A DNA stretch of 29,872 bases from Flintibacter faecis (GTDB lineage Bacteria > Bacillota > Clostridia > Oscillospirales > Oscillospiraceae): the NCBI RefSeq assembly GCF_014287875.1, contig NZ_JACOPN010000013.1, forward strand, positions 1-29,872, written 5' to 3'. Each line of letters begins with the position of its first letter. The first letter of the stretch is position 1. Shown in pieces: positions 14,067 through 20,409 of this stretch. The notes below the pieces were generated by a model. It was not told where the DNA came from, did no database searches, and worked only from the letters and a program-made list of their open reading frames with translations. A program made the translations under genes and the position numbers.

Positions 14067-14543
14067 CTGGTAGATGAGGATATTTCCCGGCGCACGATTG
14101 CCATATCGGTGAAGGCGTCGAAGCTGACTGCCCGGGGGCTTGCCTATGTTGTCCGGGCGGTGGGGCGCAAGATCGCCAAGGCGCACCGGGCAAAGCAGAC
14201 ACCTCACGGCAAGCAGAGCGTGAAAAAACTCATGGCGCACGGCACATCCACCAGCAGCCTTGAGCTGTCCGGGGATGCCAAGCTCTTTGACCGGGTAGCC
14301 CGGAAGTGGAATGTGGACTATGCCTTTTATCAGACCGAACCGGGGAAATACCTACTGTTCTTCAAATCCGGGCAGGCGGACGCCATGACCGCCTGTTTTT
14401 CGGAATACTCCCGCAAGGTGCTGGATAAGGCCAAGTCCCGCCAACCCACGATTCCCGAACAGATGAAGCAGGCGGAACAGCAGCTTGCCAAGGAAAAGCC
14501 TCAGAAAGAACACATTAAGGAGGCCGTGCATGGTAACAGATAA
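14067..14543 (+). CDS. pcfB: PcfB-like conjugation protein (DUF3801)
   Basis: About 158 residues. The reading VDEDISRRTIAISVKASKLT ... HGKQSVKKLMAHG ... FDRVARKWNVDYAFYQTEPG ... LLFFKSGQADAMTACFSEYS is the PcfB family, encoded just before VirD4 in Tn1549-like and pCF10-type systems, where PcfB recruits the relaxosome to the coupling protein. Family-like sequence extends upstream of the first GTG (14109) to 14067, and an in-frame TGA lies at 14061. The AGGAGG at 14052-14057 is well placed for the CTG at 14067; the ATG at 14060 is in another frame and hits a stop after five codons. Thus either a non-ATG start or a small frameshift at the 5' end. It overlaps virD4 by 14 bp. Confidence 0.82.
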   Translation: MVDEDISRRTIAISVKASKLTARGLAYVVRAVGRKIAKAHRAKQTPHGKQSVKKLMAHGTSTSSLELSGDAKLFDRVARKWNVDYAFYQTEPGKYLLFFKSGQADAMTACFSEYSRKVLDKAKSRQPTIPEQMKQAEQQLAKEKPQKEHIKEAVHGNR

Positions 14544-15483
14544 GCTCCGTAAATATGTGCTGCCCAACATTCCCTATGTGTTCATCGGCTGGATATTCCT
14601 CAAGCTGGGGACGGCGTACCGTCTGGCGGCAGGCAGTGATTTCGCCCATAAATTCATCGGGCTGGGTCAGACTGTCGGCGCAGCCTTTGCCGACTTTGCC
14701 CCCGGCCTTGCTCCCTTTGACTGGCTGGTAGGCATTGTGGGGGCGGTGGCGTTCCGTCTGCTGATCTGCTTCAAAAGCAAGAACGCAAAGAAATTCCGGC
14801 GTGATGAAGAGTACGGTTCAGCCCGTTGGGGATCTGAAAAAGATATACGCCCTTTTGTCGATCCCAAGTTTGAAAACAATATGCTGCTGACCGCCACGGA
14901 ACGGCTCACCATGAACACCCGTCCGAAAAATCCCGCTAACGCCCGCAACCTCAATTTCTGCGGGATCGGCTCGTCCGGCTCCGGCAAGACCCGCTTTTGG
15001 CTCACGCCGCAGCTCCTGCAAGCCCATTCTTCCTATGTGGTGGTAGACCCCAAGGGTGGTGTGCTGGGGCAGGTCGGCTCGTTTTTGCAAAAGCGGGGCT
15101 ACAAAATCAAAGTGTTCAACAGCATTGATTTTTCAAAATCCATGCACTATAACCCGCTGGCGTATATCAAGACCGAGGCGGACATTCTAAAGTTTGTCAA
15201 CGCCCTCATTTCCAACACCAAGGGCGAGGGCAAGGAGGGCGATCCGTTCTGGACGAAGGCGGAAACACTTTTGTACTGCGCCCTGCTGGGCTACATCATT
15301 TTTGAGGGTGCGGAGGAAGATCGGAACCTGAATACGCTGGTGGACATGATCTCCGGCATGGAGGTCAAGGAGGATGATGAAAACTATAAAAACGCCGTGG
15401 ATTATATGTTTGACGGCCTTGCCAAACGCAAACCGGATTGCTTTGCCGTGAAGCAATACCGCAAATTCAAGCTAAGCAGCGGT
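14530..15483 (+). pseudogene. VirD4/TraG coupling protein, truncated by insertion of element C
   Basis: Starts MVTDKLRKYVLPNIPYVFIG after AAGGAGG. Membrane segments lie at ~10-30 and ~60-80, then the ATPase: Walker A GIGSSGSGKTRFW at ~154-166 and VVVDPKGG at ~178-185, with KAETLLYCALLGYIIFEGA following. Intact family members are ~600 residues and continue KLxxGKTAKSI... Here the match stops after KQYRKFKLSSG (about residue 317), where the DNA becomes the left end of element C. The Walker B and C-terminal half are missing, so it cannot couple a relaxosome to a secretion channel. By chance the frame stays open into the recombinase of element C to a stop at 15744. Confidence 0.88.
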
Positions 15484-15543
15484 GTTGTATGCTCTAAAAG
15501 ACTTCTTAATCAAGCGGTTGGGAAGTCTCTTAGAACACACAAC
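15484..15543. repeat. 22-bp imperfect inverted repeat at the left end of element C
   Basis: GTTGTATGCTCTAAAAGACT (first 20 bases of 15484-15505) is matched in reverse complement by 15522-15543, with 19 of 22 positions agreeing and a 16-base centre. It lies 2 bp inside the virD4 junction and 28 bp before the recombinase start, so it is probably part of the attachment site bound by the recombinase. Confidence 0.7.
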
Positions 15544-15570
15544 CTAAAACCGAAGAAAGGAGCGCAAGTT

Positions 15571-15744
15571 ATGAGAAAAAACGAGAAAATCACTGCTCTG
15601 TATGAACGATTGAGCCGTGATGACTTTGGCAAAGATGATGACCAACAGCGTGAGAGCAATTCCATTTCCAACCAAGAGTTAATATGTAAAGGGTTGTTTC
15701 TGCCACCTAATACATATGACTGCGGCTCATTTGTGGTGAATTGA
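15571..15744 (+). pseudogene. Serine recombinase of element C, 5' fragment (split by element D)
   Basis: ATG at 15571 after GAAAGGAGCG. Residues 1-35 (MRKNEKITALYERLSRDDFG ... SNSISNQ) are the beginning of a large serine recombinase, including the nucleophile Ser15 in YERLSRDD. After codon 35 (ending 15675) the sequence changes to the end of element D and stops after 21 unrelated codons at 15744. The missing continuation is at 29604-29872. As it stands no active enzyme can be made. Confidence 0.92.
15723..15741 (-). repeat. 19-bp repeat near the left end of D, inverted copy of 20366-20384
   Basis: On the minus strand this reads ATTCACCACAAATGAGCCG, identical to the plus-strand sequence between the -10 box and the start of the D recombinase. 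It lies 47 bp inside the left end of D. A plausible recombinase-binding sequence. Confidence 0.75.
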
Positions 15745-15815
15745 AAAGCAGTTGTAAGAAAGGAGTCAAAAAGCCTTATAACCGCTGGAAATCAACACAA
15801 AAGGAGCTGAATTTT

Positions 15816-16190
15816 ATGAAAACTATCTTTGAAGAAATGGGCGGTACATACCGTCAAGTGGGATATTATTTCATTCCCAACATTACTTTGCCGGATGACG
15901 GCGAATATCAGATAGGCAAATACGGGCGTATGCGCCGCAGCTATCTGAAAAAGTACCGTAAAATACTCTACAACAACTATGTGCTGGAGGGAACGCTGTT
16001 CAAGCATTTAGCTGAAATCGATCAAGTCTGCAACGAGCGCATTGAAAACATCGTTTCAGCTATGGCAAAGCAGGAAGGCGTAACTGAAGCGTTCAAAGCG
16101 GCTGATCAAATAGAATGGGTGCGCCGTATGAACAGTATCCGTAACCGTGCGGAAGAAATCGTTCTGCACGAATTGGTATATGATCTGTAA
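15816..16190 (+). CDS. tnpV: TnpV transposon-encoded protein
   Basis: A 124-residue basic protein from MKTIFEEMGGTYRQVGYYFI, with AAAGGAG upstream. The GGTY...DY(Y/F)(I/L)P(N/D)L-like opening (here YFIPNITLP), then IGKYGRMRRSYLKKYRKILY and a helical half ending VLHELVYDL, identify TnpV, a small protein of Tn4451-type elements. Its function is unknown. It is the first gene inside the left end of element D and ends at a terminator. Confidence 0.88.
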   Translation: MKTIFEEMGGTYRQVGYYFIPNITLPDDGEYQIGKYGRMRRSYLKKYRKILYNNYVLEGTLFKHLAEIDQVCNERIENIVSAMAKQEGVTEAFKAADQIEWVRRMNSIRNRAEEIVLHELVYDL

Positions 16191-16204
16191 ACCTGATACA
16201 AAAG

Positions 16205-16240
16205 CCCCACACTTCTGACAATAAAATCGGAAGCGTGGGG
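16205..16240. terminator. Terminator between tnpV and rhuM
   Basis: CCCCACACTTC (16205-16215) pairs with GAAGCGTGGGG (16230-16240, one mismatch), followed by TTTCC on the plus strand; the minus strand after the stem is less T-rich. It separates two converging genes. Confidence 0.65.
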
Positions 16241-16249
16241 TTTCCTGAT

Positions 16250-17290
16250 TTATTTTGTTTGTTTGCTGTTTTCTTCGATATTTGCCACAAGACGGTCGAA
16301 ATCACTCTGATATGTTCTGTCCTGCAAAACACGGAATTTTTCAAATTCACTTTCTGCAAACGCCTTTGCGATGGCAGCGGTCACCTTGCCTTTGTCATGT
16401 AAAATATCTTCTTCGTTGAACTGGAGGAACGCATCCAAACGATTAACCCAATCCTGCATATACATGATATTTCCTCGCCGTGCCTGTCTTTCGGCATAGT
16501 CCAGATACATTGTCACGATCTCATTCAGATTTATCATTTCTTCTTCGTTCAAGTAGTTTTTGGCGATTGAAACATCAGACTTGCGAATACGCCCCTGCGG
16601 AGCATTTTTCCAAGTTGTCAAGCCCATGTTTGGTTTCGTGCTATCGGCTCGTCCATAAACAATCTCAGCCGCCGTATGATGAGTGACAGCGTAATGAAGC
16701 TTATTCTGTACTGTGGCAAAAAACTCTTTTGTAACAGGACTGTTCACATCATAGTCAGCACTGCACTGGGAGTAAATGTCCGTGATTTTTTGATAAAAAC
16801 GGCGCTCGCTGGAGCGAATATCACGAATACGCTCCAACTGTTCCTCAAAATAGTCCTTACCAAAGAGGTTTTCTGGTTCTCTCAGTCGTGCATCGTCCAT
16901 CACATAGCCTTTAATAATAAATTCTTTTAATACTCGATTTGCCCAAATGCGGAACATCGTAGCCTTTTTAGAATTAACACGGTATCCGACAGCAATAATG
17001 GCATCCAGATTGTAATAGCTTGTATTGTACCGCTTGCCGTCTGCCGCAGTTGTTTCCATTTTGGAAACAACTGCTTCTTCCTGCAATTCGCCGGATGCAA
17101 AAATATTTTTCAAATGTTTTGAAATAGCCGCCTTTTGCACTTCAAATAATTCTGCCATCTTTGCCTGCGTCAGCCACAAGTTTTCCTGATATAAAAGGAT
17201 TTCAACCCGAACTTCACCATTATCAGTTTTATAAAACAGGATTTCCCTTGTTTCATAAGGAGTTAGCCCATATTCTTCGTTCATATCCAT
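16250..17290 (-). CDS. rhuM: RhuM-family protein
   Basis: A 346-residue protein. An N-terminal winged/HTH-like segment (NLWLTQAKMAELFEVQKAAI SKHLKNIF region, residues ~38-64) is followed by the RhuM core: SYYNLDAIIAVGYRVNSKKA, FRIWANRVLKEFIIKGYVMD, then a Glu/Arg-rich stretch and a Fic-like HTAAEIVYGRAD segment. RhuM was named from a Salmonella pathogenicity island, and members occur widely on mobile elements as suspected toxins or regulators; the biochemical activity is not established. It is the last gene of a minus-strand cluster, 12 bp after the DUF6076 gene. Confidence 0.9.
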   Translation of the reverse strand: MDMNEEYGLTPYETREILFYKTDNGEVRVEILLYQENLWLTQAKMAELFEVQKAAISKHLKNIFASGELQEEAVVSKMETTAADGKRYNTSYYNLDAIIAVGYRVNSKKATMFRIWANRVLKEFIIKGYVMDDARLREPENLFGKDYFEEQLERIRDIRSSERRFYQKITDIYSQCSADYDVNSPVTKEFFATVQNKLHYAVTHHTAAEIVYGRADSTKPNMGLTTWKNAPQGRIRKSDVSIAKNYLNEEEMINLNEIVTMYLDYAERQARRGNIMYMQDWVNRLDAFLQFNEEDILHDKGKVTAAIAKAFAESEFEKFRVLQDRTYQSDFDRLVANIEENSKQTK

Positions 17291-17302
17291 TCCATTCCCT
17301 TC

Positions 17303-18208
17303 CTATTCTTCACTTTTGTTTCTCGCTCTGCTTTTGTAAACATTATGCTTGTTCTTGCACTGCGGGCTGCAAAATACAGCACTTGGTCTGCTTGCGACAA
17401 AAGCTTTGGTACAATGCCTGCAAAGCTTAATCGGGTTTTCGCTGTCGGTCAGCATAAAGCTGAACATCATCTGAACTCCAAGCATGAGAGAGTGAAAATC
17501 CCAAATAATCGTCGGCTTATCCAAAAGGGCTATATGATAAGTTGGAGCGATGCCGCCAAATGCCGCCATGCTCTGCTGCATCATCTGCCGGGTTTCATCG
17601 TTCAGTGTATCATAATCCTCATAATAAAGGAAACTGTTGATATAGGTAAACGCCCAGTCGATGAACTGCTGTTTTATCCATTCATATCGCTCCGCATATT
17701 CCCGCTGAAAGCTCATGTTGACCGCCATCGGCTTATCTGTCATGGTCAAAGCCAGTGCCATCATAACACGGTCATTTTGGATGTTCCACATGGACTCGAT
17801 ACCACGCTTGATCACATCCAATTTGTCAAATGGAAAGAACAGTGCCAGATATTTTTCCGTGGACATAGTTTCTTTTTTGATAAAGTGGTTTTTCGGCAGA
17901 TACACCGCCTCATATTCCATAAAGTTTGGTGTGGTAGGTAACGCAGTCATCAGTCCAAACAAGCCGTATTTCACCGCAAATTGCTGGATAGCCTTCTGAA
18001 TTTCGGCATCCGGCTTTTTGCTCATACCCATGCGTCCTATGTTGATGGCATCCAATACAATTTTCTGATACTCTGCCAGCGGATCATAAATACTCGGTTG
18101 CGCCGTTTTGGTGGGCGTGAGATACAGAGTTCCGTCCTCTGCCGCCTTCCATTCATATTCACTATACCGCACCCAATTAGAACTGGTGCGTTCAAAAAGG
18201 TTCTTCAT
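17303..18208 (-). CDS. DUF6076-like protein with C-terminal zinc ribbon
   Basis: A 301-residue protein starting MKNLFERTSSNWVRYSEYEW; the ATG at 18208 has GGGGTGAG upstream, while an open frame to 18340 lies inside the preceding gene. The body is helical (DPLAEYQKIVLDAINIGRMG, MQQSMAAFGGIAPTYHIALL). The end, CRHCTKAFVASRPSAVFCSP QCKNKHN, is a Cys4 zinc ribbon (CxxC...CxxxC), the 'treble' seen in many RNA- or DNA-binding proteins. I recall the family as DUF6076; its function is unknown. It starts 4 bp after the DUF6429 stop, indicating one transcript and shared function with DUF6429 and RhuM. Confidence 0.75.
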   Translation of the reverse strand: MKNLFERTSSNWVRYSEYEWKAAEDGTLYLTPTKTAQPSIYDPLAEYQKIVLDAINIGRMGMSKKPDAEIQKAIQQFAVKYGLFGLMTALPTTPNFMEYEAVYLPKNHFIKKETMSTEKYLALFFPFDKLDVIKRGIESMWNIQNDRVMMALALTMTDKPMAVNMSFQREYAERYEWIKQQFIDWAFTYINSFLYYEDYDTLNDETRQMMQQSMAAFGGIAPTYHIALLDKPTIIWDFHSLMLGVQMMFSFMLTDSENPIKLCRHCTKAFVASRPSAVFCSPQCKNKHNVYKSRARNKSEE

Positions 18209-18212
18209 TTTC

Positions 18213-18491
18213 TCACCCCTGTTTCCAATCACTGATACCATATTTGGATAAAAGCTCTTTTGCCTGTTCCATACCGCTTTCCGTAATATATACCGATTTG
18301 GAACGGGACGGATGATTTCCCTGCCGGATATAGTCTGCATCGTCCAATTCGTTCAGTATATCAAAATCGTAGCCTTTCCATGCATAAAAATCGGTTGCTT
18401 CGTGAAACTTTTCTCTCTGTGTAAAGCGGGAGAGGTATAACAGCATCAGTGTTAATTCCCTCATTGCTTCTTCTGCTTTTATATTTCCCAT
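18213..18491 (-). CDS. DUF6429-like small protein
   Basis: A 92-residue protein: MRELTLMLLYLSRFTQREKF, FYAWKGYDFDILNELDDADY, then SKSVYITESGMEQAKELLSK YGI. The last part is a winged-helix-like pattern (a helix, GYI, basic strand, and 'T..G...A..LL'). I recognise it as DUF6429, often found beside DUF6076 or integrase genes. It may be a small DNA-binding regulator. The start could also be the internal Met10. It is 68 bp downstream of the sigma-like gene on the same strand. Confidence 0.7.
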   Translation of the reverse strand: MGNIKAEEAMRELTLMLLYLSRFTQREKFHEATDFYAWKGYDFDILNELDDADYIRQGNHPSRSKSVYITESGMEQAKELLSKYGISDWKQG

Positions 18492-18559
18492 ATCAGTCTA
18501 TTCCTCACTTCATATTGTAACCTGAATAACTCTGTTTTATATTATCGATTATACGATTT

Positions 18560-19492
18560 CTATTCCCCTGAATCAATCTCCATTCTGGATTCTTCTAAAA
18601 AATCTTTCTCCAATAAGGTCATTGGCTGTTGCTTTTCTACCTTATCCAAAAGTGCAGGAAGCAGCTTTTTTCGTATCTTTTTGAGCATCGTGCCACGCAC
18701 CTTGCGGATGTTCCGGTCGCTTTGATTCCGTATTTTAGCGATCCTTATTGAGCTAAACAACCGGACAGCACAGAGAAAGAGCAGCTCTTTGTGTTCCTCA
18801 GTCAATTCCCAGAGAATTTTGGATAGGTATTCTTCCGTTACAAGTTCATGTATATCGTAAGGACAGTAGAAAATTGCGTCAATGAAATCACCTTTTCGTA
18901 TCTGCTTTTCCAGCACATCATTTAGCGTATCCGGAAAAAAGAGTTCATTGGCAGATGCCCCGTAATCAAGAGGAACATCATCGCCGCTTCTGCTGAGTTC
19001 ATGATAGCGTTCCCTACGCTCCCGATTAGCGTCCAGCCTGTCCCACCATGCAATCACATTTTCAAACTCCCGCTGTGTTCTGGCGGAATCCTCCAATCGT
19101 GCAAGGGCTTCTGCCCGCAGTTCTCGTTTGAGCTTCTTACGCTCCAGTTCTTCCTCGTCAGTACCATCCTCAAAGGGATGTTCCTCGGCGTCGGCTTCCA
19201 GTTCTTCGATGAGCTGTTTTTCTTTTGTAATCTGCCGTCTGACCTGTTCGGATAATTCGGTTTCTTCGGTATCTGTATCATTGTCAGCAAGAACAACTTG
19301 GTTCTTCCGCTTCCTTCGCTTCTTTTCGGGAAGATCGTCAGCGGGTTCTTCTTCCTCATCGTCCCAAAGGGCGTTTTCATTTTCTTCGTCATCGACTATG
19401 TAATCGGAATCGTCCGCTTCATATTCATCTTCATAGTCAGTATCTTCTTCATAAAAACCGTCATGTTCATATCGTTCGGGATCGTCAAACAC
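18560..19492 (-). CDS. Acidic protein with a sigma region 4-like C-terminus
   Basis: About 310 residues. The first ~90 are extremely Asp/Glu-rich and probably disordered; ~80-150 is a charged coiled coil; the end (LTEEHKELLFLCAVRLFSSI RIAKIRNQSDRNIRKVRGTM LKKIRKKL) reads like sigma-70 region 4, with an alpha-helix, an HTH (IAKIRNQSDRNIRKVR) and the LKKIRKKL tail of transposon sigma-like factors. No region 2 is seen, so it may bind DNA without acting as a full sigma. The start is a GTG: the one at 19492 is well spaced from GGGAGG, whereas the one at 19501 overlaps it. It heads the minus-strand cluster and may regulate it. Confidence 0.65.
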   Translation of the reverse strand: MFDDPERYEHDGFYEEDTDYEDEYEADDSDYIVDDEENENALWDDEEEEPADDLPEKKRRKRKNQVVLADNDTDTEETELSEQVRRQITKEKQLIEELEADAEEHPFEDGTDEEELERKKLKRELRAEALARLEDSARTQREFENVIAWWDRLDANRERRERYHELSRSGDDVPLDYGASANELFFPDTLNDVLEKQIRKGDFIDAIFYCPYDIHELVTEEYLSKILWELTEEHKELLFLCAVRLFSSIRIAKIRNQSDRNIRKVRGTMLKKIRKKLLPALLDKVEKQQPMTLLEKDFLEESRMEIDSGE

Positions 19493-19651
19493 CGCAGACA
19501 CCTCCCTTCAAAAATATTTTTGAAATTTTTTTGGATTCTCCATAAAAACAGTTCCGCTAAGTACCCTGTATTTCTCCTATAAGTGAGGAGGTAACCTATT
19601 TTGCCTGTTATTAGATTACTTTCGACACTGAATGAAAGGAGGAAACCGCCT

Positions 19652-20020
19652 ATGTCAAACAATTATCGTGAGCTGACGGGCAGGGAGAAGCAGCGGATCA
19701 AGAAGCTGGTTACTTCTCTCTGTGCCAACTACGACAAAGAGTACGGCTGCCTGCCATTGGACTGTGACTGTCCAATGTTGGGTATCTGCTTTACCAACAG
19801 CGCACTATGCAGATATTTCCGCAAGTCTGTCCTGCCGGAAGATGCAGGATTGGAAGCCGTATTCACGCAAATATCGACCACTCATTGTAAACAATGCGGC
19901 AAGCCGTTCCCAACTGACGGAAAACGGGTGTACTGCTCACAGCGCTGTGCCGAAGAAGCTCGCCGTAAGCAGACAGCAGCAAGGGTGCGTAAGTATCGGG
20001 AGAAACAACAACAGATGTAA
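19652..20020 (+). CDS. Cysteine-rich VLP-domain protein
   Basis: A 122-residue protein starting MSNNYRELTGREKQRIKKLV after GAAAGGAGG. The CANYDKEYGCLPLDCDCPML GICF block and YFRKSVLPEDAGLEAVF are the Cys_rich_VLP domain, common on clostridial transposons. A second zinc ribbon follows (CKQCGKPFPTDGKRVYCSQRC) with a very basic tail (AEEARRKQTAARVRKYREKQ) suited to nucleic-acid binding. The same CxxCGKxF...YC...C ribbon recurs in the D recombinase and the DUF6076 protein. Its stop is followed by a strong terminator. Confidence 0.88.
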   Translation: MSNNYRELTGREKQRIKKLVTSLCANYDKEYGCLPLDCDCPMLGICFTNSALCRYFRKSVLPEDAGLEAVFTQISTTHCKQCGKPFPTDGKRVYCSQRCAEEARRKQTAARVRKYREKQQQM

Positions 20021-20027
20021 CGCTTTT

Positions 20028-20067
20028 GCCCTCGGAAAGCCTTGTGCCGCAAGGCTTTTTTGAGGGC
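20028..20067 (+). terminator. Terminator after the VLP gene
   Basis: AAAGCCTTG-tgccg-CAAGGCTTT with a run of six Ts, enclosed by an outer GCCCTC/GAGGGC stem (20028-20033 and 20062-20067). Confidence 0.85.
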
Positions 20068-20193
20068 ATTTCTGTATTGGCAGGGTGTGAATACCTTTTG
20101 CTCGATTTTAACCATGCAAATGGTTACACCGTGCCGGAACTAAACCTATTATACGAAAAAACAATGAACATTTCAACACGGAGGTAACTGCCT

Positions 20194-20409
20194 ATGGCAA
20201 AAAACGAGAACAGTAATTTTTCTTATATGACTCGCCGCATTGGCGGCACCACCTATAAAGTTAAAGTAGTATTCAGTGATACAGAGAAGGAAACGATGGA
20301 GGATAAAATTTTACGGATGATTCGCAATGAAACGGTTACAACTGGCGGAACTTGTGGTATAATAGATTCACCACAAATGAGCCGACAGTCTGAAAGGAGC
20401 GCATCATGA
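20194..20409 (+). CDS. tnpW: TnpW-family small transposon protein of element D
   Basis: A 71-residue protein; YMTRRIGGTTYKVKVVFSDT and ETMEDKILRMIRNE match TnpW. ACGGAGG precedes the start. The last ~20 residues (SPQMSRQSERSAS) are read through the recombinase promoter and the 19-bp repeat and are probably not conserved. It overlaps the recombinase start by 4 bp. Confidence 0.85.
   Translation: MAKNENSNFSYMTRRIGGTTYKVKVVFSDTEKETMEDKILRMIRNETVTTGGTCGIIDSPQMSRQSERSAS
20336..20363 (+). promoter_or_regulatory. Probable promoter of the D recombinase, inside tnpW
   Basis: TTACAA (20336-20341), 16 bases, TATAAT (20358-20363), followed at once by the 19-bp repeat. This would let the recombinase be made independently of tnpW. 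Confidence 0.55.
20366..20384 (+). repeat. 19-bp repeat upstream of the D recombinase
   Basis: ATTCACCACAAATGAGCCG, exact inverted copy of 15723-15741. Its place just after the -10 box would allow a bound protein to block transcription. Confidence 0.75.

Larger units (their letters stand above)
10054..15483 (+). mobile_element. Element B: Tn1549-like conjugative element, interrupted
   Basis: ParB-like, DUF4406, cytosine methyltransferase, ArdA, PcfB and VirD4 run in one direction with tight spacing and high GC. This is the typical front module of Tn1549/CTn-type elements of Clostridia. The left limit is uncertain (somewhere in 9.99-10.14 kb). The element stops inside virD4 at ~15,483 because of the inserted element C; its relaxase and secretion genes would lie beyond the window if B is otherwise complete. 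Confidence 0.7.
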
